This document shows, piece after piece, positions 15,981 through 23,448 of a stretch of 37,768 bases of DNA; the stretch's first letter is position 1; every line of letters begins with the position of its first letter. The DNA lies in assembly GCA_905067535.1 (NCBI GenBank), contig CAJHIR010000001.1, forward strand, positions 1 through 37,768. Direction: 5' to 3'. The notes below the pieces were generated by a model. That model was not told where the DNA came from and searched no databases. It saw nothing but the letters and a program-made list of their open reading frames with translations. Origin of the DNA: Candidatus Argoarchaeum ethanivorans (GTDB lineage: Archaea > Halobacteriota > Methanosarcinia > Methanosarcinales > EX4572-44). Both the position numbers and the translations under genes were made by a program.

Positions 15981-17431
15981 GGGTTGCAAGCTTCTGGTAT
16001 GCATTCGATTATGTCTGTTGCGGTAAGTCCACTGCCGTATTTTTGATGACAGATTTCTCCTGCACGCCCACTAATGAATGCTGCACAGCATGCAGAGAGT
16101 AGTGCATCATTTGTTGTGAAGAGTGCTGCTGTAATTCCCGCAAGCACGTCACCAGTGCCGCCAACGGTCATGCTGCTTGTTCCAGTGGTGTTGATTTTAA
16201 CCATGCTGCCTTTTGCAATTACATCGGTTTTGCCTTTTAGAAGTATCGTTGTATTGCTTGCTTCTGCAAAGCCTGTGACGACCTGCATGCGTGTGTTAAG
16301 GTTTTCCGGAGTCTTAAGTTCTGTAATCCGGTTGAACTCGTAACTGTGGGGCGTTATTATTATGTTAGAATAGTTCTTTTGTTGAAAATCGAGTGCATAC
16401 AACCCATCAGCGTCGATTACCGCCTTTTTGCAGAGCGGGATAATCTCCTGGAGAGCAGACTGTGTTTCAGGGTGCTTTCCAAGTCCCATGCCAATCACCA
16501 CAACATCAGCATCTGGAATCATTTTTTTAAGCAAGGGAATGTCGTTTTCGTTTAGATGGTTGTCGGTGAGTGCTGCTGTGATAAGATTTGGTGAAAAGGA
16601 GGCTATAATATCAGAGACCGACTCTGGTGCTGCAATATGCACGAGATCTACGCCGCACCGAAGAGCAGCCATAGCGCACAGTGCTGGCGCTCCTGAGTAG
16701 GGACCGCCTCCTATAATAAGCATGCTTCCAGCATCACCTTTGTGGCTTTCTGGTTTTCGAGTGGCAAGTCGTTCAAGATCGCCTTTGCCGATCAATCGTT
16801 CAAAAAACAGGGGTATTCCAATTGGTGCTGTGATCAGTTCACCAGTATATGTTTTTAGTTCCTGACGGAGCAATGCTGGTTTTGGCTTGTGGAATGTAAC
16901 GGTTAGATTCGATCTTACTGCTTTTTCAAAGTCTCCTGTATCAGGATCAAGTCCGCTTGGCACATCCACAGAAACTACTTCAGAAGCACAGTTGTTTATT
17001 CGATCAATGGCGGTTGACTCAAGTGGGCGAAGCCTGCCTTTTATACCTGTCCCAAAAATCGCATCGATGATTACGCAATCATTGTCAGGTTCCGGTATCT
17101 GTGTTGAATCTGTAATCTCAATAATCGAAGTTCCTGCTTTTTTGAGAATACTAAAGTTCCATCTGGCTCCAGCCGTTTTTATTTCGTCTCCTCTACCAAG
17201 CAAAAATACCTGAACATTATAGCCTGTAAGGTGCCTTGCTGCAACAAACGCATCGCCCCCGTTGCTTCCTTTTCCTGCAAAAATCGTTACAGGTGTACCT
17301 TGTGGGAATTTTTGTTTTATTATATTTGCAAGAGAAGCCCCGGCGTTTTCCATTAACTGTGTTCGTGCAAGCCCGTAATACTCGCAGTTTGCATCAAGAG
17401 CCGCCATTTCCGTTGAAGTAATGACCTGCAT
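15977..17431 (-). CDS. nnr: Bifunctional NAD(P)H-hydrate epimerase / ADP-dependent NAD(P)H-hydrate dehydratase
   Basis: This 484-residue metabolite-repair enzyme fuses two domains. The N-terminal YjeF_N epimerase (about 1-210) shows TEMAALDANCEYYG, FAGKGSNGGDAFVAARHL and SVDVPSGLDPDTG. The C-terminal ribokinase-like dehydratase (about 225-480) shows SHKGDAGSMLIIGGGPYSG, VVIGMGLGKHPET, DADGLYAL and VGGTGDVLAGITAAL with the catalytic Asp. Together they repair damaged NADH and NADPH hydrates, the second step using ADP. The start lies just upstream of a non-coding gap holding repeat copy B, and the 3' end overlaps tmk. Confidence 0.93.
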   Translation of the reverse strand: MQVITSTEMAALDANCEYYGLARTQLMENAGASLANIIKQKFPQGTPVTIFAGKGSNGGDAFVAARHLTGYNVQVFLLGRGDEIKTAGARWNFSILKKAGTSIIEITDSTQIPEPDNDCVIIDAIFGTGIKGRLRPLESTAIDRINNCASEVVSVDVPSGLDPDTGDFEKAVRSNLTVTFHKPKPALLRQELKTYTGELITAPIGIPLFFERLIGKGDLERLATRKPESHKGDAGSMLIIGGGPYSGAPALCAMAALRCGVDLVHIAAPESVSDIIASFSPNLITAALTDNHLNENDIPLLKKMIPDADVVVIGMGLGKHPETQSALQEIIPLCKKAVIDADGLYALDFQQKNYSNIIITPHSYEFNRITELKTPENLNTRMQVVTGFAEASNTTILLKGKTDVIAKGSMVKINTTGTSSMTVGGTGDVLAGITAALFTTNDALLSACCAAFISGRAGEICHQKYGSGLTATDIIECIPEACNP

Positions 17432-17473
17432 AGTTATATTATTAGAGGAGTGTAATTAATAAATGTTTCTGAA

Positions 17474-17531
17474 CTGCACAACTTCGTTGTGCAGAAAATA
17501 ACCGGTGATTCTCGATTACGCAGTAATCGAG
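17474..17531. repeat. Composite palindromic repeat, copy B (two hairpins)
   Basis: Hairpin 1, CTGCACAAC-TTC-GTTGTGCAG (17474-17494), is identical to copy A and is followed by the same AAAATAA. Hairpin 2, CTCGATTAC-GCA-GTAATCGAG (17511-17531), has a G-C to A-T exchange on both arms relative to copy A. The spacer between hairpins is shorter here (16 versus 42 bases). It lies 12 bases after the stop of the NifB-like gene on the plus-strand map and before the nnr start. Confidence 0.8.
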
Positions 17532-17542
17532 TGCGGAAGATA

Positions 17543-18451
17543 TTACTTTGTTGTTAAGCAGTGTTGTATATCTTTTCCAAGTTTCCCGATGGCATCCGCA
17601 CGGCACTGGCGGCAGTGTGACATCTGCGTTATATACGCTTTGCATTTGTCCTGCGCCTCCTTCTTTTCTCGTGGTGTTGGTGGTGTGACGTTGGCAAACT
17701 TGTATTGCGGGATTAGGGGAATAATGTTCTGTAAATAAACACCCATTTCTCCCATTTTCTTTGCTATGTCAATGATGTGGTTTTCGTTTACAGTAGGAAT
17801 GAGAACCGTGTTTACTTTCACAATTATTTTCCTTTTTACCGCTTCTTCTATTCCTTTTAACTGATTTTTGAGCAATATTTCAGCTGCTTCTACCCCCTTG
17901 TATTTTTTACCCTCGTAATTGACAAACGAATAGATATTCTTGCCGATGTTTGGATCTATGGCATTTAACGTAACGGTCACGTTGCTGATTCCAAGCTCTT
18001 CGATGTCATCAATTCTGTCTGGTAGAAGTAGCCCGTTCGTACTCATACATCGTATGAGGTGTGGAAACTCCTTCTTTACGAGCCCGAAAGTCTCGAAAGT
18101 CTCCTCGTTGTACAGCGGCTCACCAGGTCCGGCAACAGCAACAACCTTAATGTAGTGTGCCTGTTCAAGCACTTCCTTTACTCGTTCCAACGCTTCCCCT
18201 GGTGTTAGAACTTTGCTCGTCACGCCTGGTCGGGATTCATTCACACAATCGAACTTGCGAATGCAGTAATTACACTGGATATTACACTTCGGAGCTACCG
18301 CGAGATGCATTCTTCCAAAGAGATGGCTGGCATTCTTACTGAAACAGGGGTGTTCCTGGATTCTCCTCAGTTGCGCTGGGTCCCAGGGTATTTCTTTTCC
18401 CTCTACTTTTGTTACTGGTAGAGGTGCCTCCTCCTTTTCTGCAAGATTCAT
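17543..18451 (-). CDS. nifB: NifB-like radical SAM protein (FeMo-cofactor core synthesis)
   Basis: This 302-residue radical SAM protein matches archaeal NifB, the short form without a NifX domain. It has HPCFS near 34, the SAM cluster CNIQCNYC with Cys56, Cys60 and Cys63, then CVNESRPGVTS, AGPGEPLYN, STNGLLLP, and the C-terminal HCRQCRADAIGKLG. These are the positions that hold NifB's extra iron-sulfur clusters. In nitrogen fixers NifB makes the carbide-containing 8Fe precursor (NifB-co). No nitrogenase genes lie in the window. ATG 18451 has a GGAG at moderate spacing. TTG 18481 is in frame, also with a good Shine-Dalgarno, and would add ten residues. Confidence 0.85.
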   Translation of the reverse strand: MNLAEKEEAPLPVTKVEGKEIPWDPAQLRRIQEHPCFSKNASHLFGRMHLAVAPKCNIQCNYCIRKFDCVNESRPGVTSKVLTPGEALERVKEVLEQAHYIKVVAVAGPGEPLYNEETFETFGLVKKEFPHLIRCMSTNGLLLPDRIDDIEELGISNVTVTLNAIDPNIGKNIYSFVNYEGKKYKGVEAAEILLKNQLKGIEEAVKRKIIVKVNTVLIPTVNENHIIDIAKKMGEMGVYLQNIIPLIPQYKFANVTPPTPREKKEAQDKCKAYITQMSHCRQCRADAIGKLGKDIQHCLTTK

Positions 18452-18505
18452 ATCAAAATATCTCCGTTGTGAACTCCTCAAAAACCATCTCCTTAATATG
18501 TCTAC

Positions 18506-18522
18506 CTATTTGTTTTTTATAG
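18506..18522 (-). promoter_or_regulatory. TATA-like box upstream of the NifB-like gene
   Basis: CCTATAAAAAACAAATAGG on the minus strand lies in the 149-base gap between the flavodiiron gene and the NifB-like gene. This suggests the latter can be transcribed apart from the oxygen-defence operon. Confidence 0.35.
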
Positions 18523-18600
18523 GTTTCATAATCTCTCTTTGATAATAATTCCCCTTTCTCTAACAGGTCCCTCTTTTTTCTTCTATCATTTTCATTTTTT

Positions 18601-19800
18601 TCACGCTTTTGCTTTGATTATATTGTGTTCCCTGTGTTTGTTTACAATTTCATCTGCTAATTTATCCAATGCTATAAAATCTTCCTCTTTTGGAACTCCT
18701 TTAACCACGACCGGATCCAGTATTTCAACCTTTAAGCTGGTAATCATTCCTGCAAGTTGCTCCACCATCCTGCTGCCCCAACCGTAAGATCCGATTATGG
18801 ACACGAATTTCAATTTTGGTCTCAAAGCATTTGTGAGACAAGCAGCATAAACGACTTTTGGATGCGGACCTACCAGAACTGTGGGTGAACCGATCACAAC
18901 CGTAGCCGCGTCTACCAATGCCATCGCCAGTTTTCCAATATCCGGTTCTGACAGATTGAACTGCTTTACTGTTATGCCACGCTCAATCAACGCTTCTGTG
19001 AAGTAATTTACCATCTTCTTCGTGCTGCCGTGCATTGAGATGTATGGGATGATTACCTCATTCTTCACCTCGCCAGAAGCCCAATCCCTGTAAGCATTGA
19101 GAATAAAGCCTGGCTTATCATAAGCTGGACCATGACTCGGTGCGATTATGTCCATCGGTAAATCTTTTATCTTCTCTAAGTTTTTCCTGATAATTGGCCG
19201 GAAAGGCATCATAATCTCGGCATAGTATCGCTTGGCTGCCTCATAGACCATTGCTTCATCTGTCACAAACAAATCACTTGTTGCGATATGCGAGCCGAGA
19301 AAATCACATGTAAAAAGCATCTTGTCTTCTCTTAGATATGTCAGCATCGTCTCTGGCCAGTGAACCCACGGTGCATGAATGAACTCCAGTGTTTTGTTGC
19401 CAAGTGGCAAAGTCTCCCCGTCAGCCACGGTTATGAACTTATTCTCTGGTATTAAGAGCAGATCCATAAGCAAATCCTTACATTTCGGTGTGCAAACGAC
19501 CTTAGCACTGGGATATAAGTCGAGTATCCGTGGTAATGACCCTGAATGGTCCTGCTCGGCGTGATCGGCGATTACATAATCTATATCGCCAGCCTCAAGT
19601 TCTTCAAGGTTTCTTACCAGCACATCCGCAATGGTTGGGTCCACCGTGTCTATCAGTGCCGTCTTCTCACTTCCTTTTATCAAATAGGAATTATAGCTTG
19701 TTCCATCTGGCAGCGGGATTAGCTCATCAAATAATCTCCTCTCCCAGTCAATTGCTCCCACTGCGTAAATGTTCGGTTTTAACTCTCTTCTGAGATTCAT
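18601..19800 (-). CDS. fprA: Flavodiiron protein, F420H2 oxidase type (FprA)
   Basis: This 399-residue cytoplasmic protein would reduce O2 to water in a four-electron step. Its N-terminal metallo-beta-lactamase-like domain carries the diiron ligands in ADHAEQDHSG (His80, Glu82, Asp84, His85), with further metal ligands expected in APWVHWPETM, TCDFLGSH and PSHGPAYD. The C-terminal flavodoxin domain starts near 255 with YISMHGSTKKM (FMN phosphate loop) and continues SPTVLVGPHP. Methanogen enzymes of this class take electrons from F420H2, although a rubredoxin is encoded immediately upstream with no gap, so rubredoxin may donate here. Confidence 0.93.
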   Translation of the reverse strand: MNLRRELKPNIYAVGAIDWERRLFDELIPLPDGTSYNSYLIKGSEKTALIDTVDPTIADVLVRNLEELEAGDIDYVIADHAEQDHSGSLPRILDLYPSAKVVCTPKCKDLLMDLLLIPENKFITVADGETLPLGNKTLEFIHAPWVHWPETMLTYLREDKMLFTCDFLGSHIATSDLFVTDEAMVYEAAKRYYAEIMMPFRPIIRKNLEKIKDLPMDIIAPSHGPAYDKPGFILNAYRDWASGEVKNEVIIPYISMHGSTKKMVNYFTEALIERGITVKQFNLSEPDIGKLAMALVDAATVVIGSPTVLVGPHPKVVYAACLTNALRPKLKFVSIIGSYGWGSRMVEQLAGMITSLKVEILDPVVVKGVPKEEDFIALDKLADEIVNKHREHNIIKAKA

Positions 19801-19938
19801 TCAATCTTCCTTTTCGAACTCTTCTTTGCCAACACCGCAGACAGGACATGCCCAATCGTCAGGCAAATCCTCAAATGCCGTTCCGGCTTCTTCTTCGTCG
19901 TAAATATATCCACAGACGGTACATTTCCATTTTGCCAT
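19801..19938 (-). CDS. Rubredoxin
   Basis: This very short gene encodes 45 residues. It starts [19 protein letters not shown], continues [17 protein letters not shown] and contains the two CxxC knuckles (Cys6/Cys9 and Cys31/Cys34) that hold the single iron. Rubredoxins shuttle electrons to superoxide reductase, flavodiiron proteins and rubrerythrins, all relevant here. A strong AAAGGAGG precedes ATG 19938. The stop is directly followed by the fprA start codon, so the two are almost certainly co-translated. It is about eight residues shorter than typical rubredoxins, the deficit lying between the knuckles. Confidence 0.95.
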   Translation of the reverse strand: MAKWKCTVCGYIYDEEEAGTAFEDLPDDWACPVCGVGKEEFEKED

Positions 19939-19974
19939 TTTTCATTTACCTCCTTTTTTATTATTCCCCTTTTC

Positions 19975-20499
19975 TTACGGCTGACTCTTTTCAGATGCCA
20001 CAGGAGGCGTAAATACCCGTGCTGCCAGTTCCCTGTCAAGCATGAGCAAGCCATTCCCGTCTTTTCCAACAAGTTTCAACCTGGCAATGATTTCATTGTC
20101 GTTGCCTTCCTCTTCTATCTGTTCAGTAACGTACCATTGTAAAAAGATGTTTGTAGCGTGGTCTTTCTCTGCGATCGCAATGTCCACGAGCTCATTGATG
20201 CTCCTCGTGATGAACTTCTCATGCTCCAGGGTCTTTTCAAACATATCCAGAGGCGACTCGAATTCTGTTGCAGGTTGCCCGATTGCTGCCAGCTTTGCCT
20301 GTTCGCCCTGGTCGTTGATGTAGTCGTAGATTTTCATCGCGTGCATCATCTCCTCCTGGTACTGAACCATGAACCAGTTGGCAAACCCTTTGAGTCCGGT
20401 GTACGTGCTGTAAGCAGACATCGCCATATACAGATACGCCGAATACATCTCCTTGTTGAGTTGACCATTCAGCGCTTCCTGCATTTTTTCGCTTAGCAT
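19975..20499 (-). CDS. ftn: Ferritin (FtnA-type iron-storage protein)
   Basis: This 174-residue four-helix ferritin stores ferric iron in a 24-subunit cage. The ferroxidase ligands Glu17, Glu50 and His53 (in QYQEEMMHAMK) sit at the standard bacterial FtnA positions, and the later helices carry KTLEHEKFITRSINEL and LQWYVTEQIEEEGND. AGGAGGTGAAAT, partly inside the end of the peroxiredoxin gene, serves as the ribosome-binding site; the two genes are one base apart. The length and the lack of a heme-binding Met pattern argue for ferritin over bacterioferritin. Its role in this operon is to trap iron that would drive Fenton chemistry. Confidence 0.93.
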   Translation of the reverse strand: MLSEKMQEALNGQLNKEMYSAYLYMAMSAYSTYTGLKGFANWFMVQYQEEMMHAMKIYDYINDQGEQAKLAAIGQPATEFESPLDMFEKTLEHEKFITRSINELVDIAIAEKDHATNIFLQWYVTEQIEEEGNDNEIIARLKLVGKDGNGLLMLDRELAARVFTPPVASEKSQP

Positions 20500-20500
20500 G

Positions 20501-21157
20501 TTATTTCACCTCCTGCTTTTTATGACAGAACCACCAATCATAACATTCGTACTGCTTGACTCGTTCCTTCGCGGTTTTCTCATCTGTTGCCGGTGGAATT
20601 ATAACCTCGTCACCAATCAACTCGTTGTTTGGCCAATTTGCAGGTATCGCAACGCCGTTTTCATCGACAGTTCGAAGACCCCTGACCATTCTCAGTATTT
20701 CATCCATGTTCCTGCCAAGTTCCTGCGGATAATAAATCATGGCTCTCATGATTCCTTGCGGGTCAACGGCAAATACTGCCCTGACCGTATTTGTTCCCTT
20801 GCTGGAATGAATAAGCCCCAGTATCTTAGCAACTCTTCCTGTGTCGTCTGCAATTACTGGAAACTTTATCTCCTCGTCCAGGTTCTCCTTTATCCATTCC
20901 ACCCATTTAATGTGGCTGAAAACCTGGTCTATGCTCAATCCAATAAGCTCGCAGTCAAGTTTTTTAAACTCCTCAAAACGTCTTTGAAAAGCCACGAACT
21001 CTGTCGTGCACACCGGCGTAAAATCTGCAGGATGACTGAACAGGACAAACCATTTGCCCTTGTACTCATCTGGCAGTTTCTTTCTTCCATGTGTTGTCTG
21101 TACTTCCATATCCGGAAATTTTTCCCCAATCAGGGGCATACTTACTTTTTCTTCCAT
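20501..21157 (-). CDS. Thiol peroxiredoxin (archaeal Prx6-type)
   Basis: This 218-residue enzyme reduces hydrogen peroxide and organic peroxides. The peroxidatic Cys50 sits in [12 protein letters not shown], and the C-terminal pair Cys205 and Cys211 (ECYDWWFC) is placed like the resolving cysteines of the thermophilic archaeal homologues. An upstream ATG at 21166 is too close to AGGAGG, and ATG 21157 gives good spacing and the canonical Cys50 numbering. It lies between catalase and ferritin in the defence operon. The decameric or dodecameric ring is expected from family knowledge only. Confidence 0.92.
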   Translation of the reverse strand: MEEKVSMPLIGEKFPDMEVQTTHGRKKLPDEYKGKWFVLFSHPADFTPVCTTEFVAFQRRFEEFKKLDCELIGLSIDQVFSHIKWVEWIKENLDEEIKFPVIADDTGRVAKILGLIHSSKGTNTVRAVFAVDPQGIMRAMIYYPQELGRNMDEILRMVRGLRTVDENGVAIPANWPNNELIGDEVIIPPATDEKTAKERVKQYECYDWWFCHKKQEVK

Positions 21158-21171
21158 TTTATGCATTCCTC

Positions 21172-22635
21172 CTATTTTATTTCAAATTTTAGACCTTCAG
21201 CTACGGATTGCCCCAACTCCAGGTCAGCCTTTGTCAGGTTATCAATCACCCGTTGCTGAATCAGTTTGTCTATGTGCGTAAGATCCACAATAAGGTTGTC
21301 TACCAGATGTTCCTGATCCATCTTGCTCAAGGAGCGATATCTCTCTCCCGCCTGTCCAAAATCATCCGTTATGCCAATCTTACGCCGAGTTGCTTCACCC
21401 TCTACACGATATACACGAGATATACCCACCGGAGCCTCCATGGGCATACCACCAGCTAAGCTATTGGGTTCGTAATTGACCGGCCCACTGAAACTTCCGG
21501 ACTGCATGGCTCCATCGCGCTGGTTGTTGTCGACTGGTACCAGAGGGCGGTTGATGGAAAGTTGCAGGTAGTTCGCTCCCAACCGATAGCGCTGAGTATC
21601 ATTATAGGAGAACGTTCGACCCTGGAGCAACTTGTCACCGGAAAACTCGATCCCGGGAACGATTGTGGCTGGACAGAAAGCCGCCTGCTCCACTTCGGCG
21701 AAGAAGTTTTCGGGATTGCGATTGAGCACCATTTTGCCTACCGGCATCAGCGAAAATTTGTCCTCAGGCCAGGTTTTTGTTGCGTCGAGTGGATCAAAAT
21801 TTTGTTTCAATTCGTCAGCAATATCCATCAACTGGACATTGAGTTCGTACTCAACCTCTTCGTCGCTTGCGATCGTATCCCAAAGATCACGAGTAAGGTA
21901 ATCGGGGTCGTCACCAGCCAACCGTGCTGCTTCATGACGGTCATGGTTATGCACACCCAATTTTGGTTTCCAGTGGTATTTCACATACATCGCCTTTCCT
22001 TCGGCGTTCACCCACACATAGGTATTGACACCAAAACCTTCCTGCATCTGATATCTTTTGGGCGTCCCTCTATCAGAAAAAAGCCAGGTAATCATGTGGG
22101 TTGATTCCGGCGTTAGAGATATAAAATCCCAAAAGCGGTTATGCGCGGAAGAGGCAGAGGGGATATTGCTATCCGGTGCGCCCTTGAAGGCATGAACCAT
22201 ATCCGGGAACTTGATGGCGTCCCGGATGAAAAAGACAGGCAGGTTGTTCCCTGCAAGATCGTAGTTCCCCTCCTCAGTGTAGAACTTAACGGCAAATCCG
22301 CGGGGATCGCGCACGGTATCAGCAGAGCCACGTCCACCCGTTACAGTTGAAAATCGAACAAATACAGGAGTCTTTTTATCCGGATCCTGAAGGAACTTCG
22401 CCTTCGTATAAGGTTCCATGCTCTTGTAAACCTGAAAGTAGCCGTGTGCCCCTGCTCCCTTGGCATGGACAACCCTTTCGGGGATACGCTCCCTATCAAA
22501 ATGAGCCATCTTCTCGATAAACTGAGCGTCTTGTAGCAACACTGGACCGCGTTCGCCAACGGTCAACGAGTTCTGGTTGTCCGTGATCGGAACACCTTGG
22601 TTTGTGGTCAAATATCTTTCTTTTTTTCCTTTCAT
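21172..22635 (-). CDS. katA: Monofunctional heme catalase
   Basis: This 487-residue enzyme splits hydrogen peroxide into water and oxygen. It has the distal His57 in [14 protein letters not shown], the distal Asn in [10 protein letters not shown] (near 130), and the proximal heme-ligand Tyr in [15 protein letters not shown] (near 340). Its size fits the small-subunit clade 3 enzymes, which bind NADPH. GGAG precedes ATG 22635. Catalases of this clade are common in bacteria and patchy in methanogen relatives, and the gene looks somewhat more GC-rich than its neighbours by eye, so lateral acquisition is plausible. It sits 12 bases after the superoxide reductase gene. Confidence 0.95.
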   Translation of the reverse strand: MKGKKERYLTTNQGVPITDNQNSLTVGERGPVLLQDAQFIEKMAHFDRERIPERVVHAKGAGAHGYFQVYKSMEPYTKAKFLQDPDKKTPVFVRFSTVTGGRGSADTVRDPRGFAVKFYTEEGNYDLAGNNLPVFFIRDAIKFPDMVHAFKGAPDSNIPSASSAHNRFWDFISLTPESTHMITWLFSDRGTPKRYQMQEGFGVNTYVWVNAEGKAMYVKYHWKPKLGVHNHDRHEAARLAGDDPDYLTRDLWDTIASDEEVEYELNVQLMDIADELKQNFDPLDATKTWPEDKFSLMPVGKMVLNRNPENFFAEVEQAAFCPATIVPGIEFSGDKLLQGRTFSYNDTQRYRLGANYLQLSINRPLVPVDNNQRDGAMQSGSFSGPVNYEPNSLAGGMPMEAPVGISRVYRVEGEATRRKIGITDDFGQAGERYRSLSKMDQEHLVDNLIVDLTHIDKLIQQRVIDNLTKADLELGQSVAEGLKFEIK

Positions 22636-22647
22636 TATGTCTCCGCC

Positions 22648-22998
22648 CTATTCTACTGCTATACAGTTTTGCCACACACCGTGGATATTGCAGTACGCGA
22701 TAGCACAGAACGCTTTAAAATCTCCAACAGGCACCTGAAACCTGGTGTTTGGGTTAGTGTAGCCAGCGGCAAAAGCTGTTCTTCCGAGACAAACCAACTG
22801 CCCATCCTTTTTTACTCCGTAGAGTTCTGCCCATGCGATGTGGTGCTCCATCGTGTTGGGATGCGGGACGTCTTTACCCACAACTACACGTACAACATCT
22901 ACTCCTTCTATTCCTCGTCCCTTGCCAATTTCAATATGGGGGACGTGCTTCTCTTTACCTTCGGCTTCTGCTCCTTTTATTAAATTTCCAAATTCCAT
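22648..22998 (-). CDS. sorA: Superoxide reductase (neelaredoxin, class II)
   Basis: This 116-residue non-heme iron protein reduces superoxide to hydrogen peroxide without producing O2. The expected iron ligands are all visible: His18 in EKHVPH, His46 in DVPHPN, His52 in MEHHI, and Cys103 and His106 in AYCNIHGVW. The Glu-Lys pair (Glu16, Lys17) that gates the sixth site is also present. There is no N-terminal desulforedoxin domain, so it is the one-iron form. GAGGAG lies eight bases before ATG 22998, and two bases separate it from the upstream EncFtn gene. Its peroxide product would be handled by the two genes that follow. Confidence 0.95.
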   Translation of the reverse strand: MEFGNLIKGAEAEGKEKHVPHIEIGKGRGIEGVDVVRVVVGKDVPHPNTMEHHIAWAELYGVKKDGQLVCLGRTAFAAGYTNPNTRFQVPVGDFKAFCAIAYCNIHGVWQNCIAVE

Positions 22999-23000
22999 TT

Positions 23001-23276
23001 TTACATCTCCTCAATTTCTCTTTTACCTTTCTCCAGTTCCTCGACCTGCTCCCTGTCTTTTTTTAAGAGCAGTGCCTGAAATTCACCCATGTGTGTCTTC
23101 TCTTCTCTTGCTATATCTAAGAGAACTGCTTTGACTTCTTCCTGCTCCGCCATCGCCGCGAGTTGCTCATACAAATTCACAGCATCCAGCTCTGCTATCA
23201 TTCCAACACGCAATATCTCTTTATCTATATCCGCTTTACTCACCTTTTCCAAATCTATCGGTAACTCACTTAACAT
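23001..23276 (-). CDS. EncFtn-like mini-ferritin (encapsulated ferritin family)
   Basis: This 91-residue two-helix protein opens the operon. Its core, VGMIAELDAVNLYEQLAAMA then LLDIAREEKTHMGEF, matches encapsulated ferritins and the ferritin-like domain fused to Pyrococcus-type encapsulin. Glu29, Glu59 and His62 reproduce the spacing of the EncFtn ferroxidase ligands (Glu, +30 Glu, +33 His). Such proteins form ring-shaped dimers that oxidise iron but need a shell to store it. No encapsulin is encoded nearby. The final 20 residues are strongly charged (KGKREIEEM), and no clear encapsulin cargo peptide is visible. Rubrerythrin-like annotation is the main alternative. Confidence 0.82.
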   Translation of the reverse strand: MLSELPIDLEKVSKADIDKEILRVGMIAELDAVNLYEQLAAMAEQEEVKAVLLDIAREEKTHMGEFQALLLKKDREQVEELEKGKREIEEM

Positions 23277-23321
23277 ACGTTATGTTCTCTACTTTATTCC
23301 TTATCAATTTTTCTATTACGG

Positions 23322-23332
23322 ATTATTTTATA
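23322..23332 (-). promoter_or_regulatory. TATA box of the oxygen-defence operon
   Basis: TATAAAATAAT on the minus strand lies about 46-56 bases before the EncFtn start. This is the best promoter candidate for the seven-gene run down to fprA. The rest of the 170-base divergent gap to alaS shows no clear operator. Confidence 0.5.
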
Positions 23333-23448
23333 CTCTGGAACCTGCTACGCCAGAGCATGCAACGCTGAAAACATCAGATGAAAAGGTGCCGGGACGGAAA
23401 TCTTTTTTTGACAGGAGGTGCTTATCTTAGTTTTGTCAATACTTATTT

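Noticed and set aside
20498..21259. 253-codon plus-strand frame opposite the peroxiredoxin
   Set aside because: The minus-strand peroxiredoxin has full catalytic motifs, and the plus frame has none and no ribosome-binding site.
23341..23448. Possible small ORF or regulatory RNA before alaS (start near 23381)
   Set aside because: The short frame overlaps the alaS start, has no family resemblance and no stable structure was seen.
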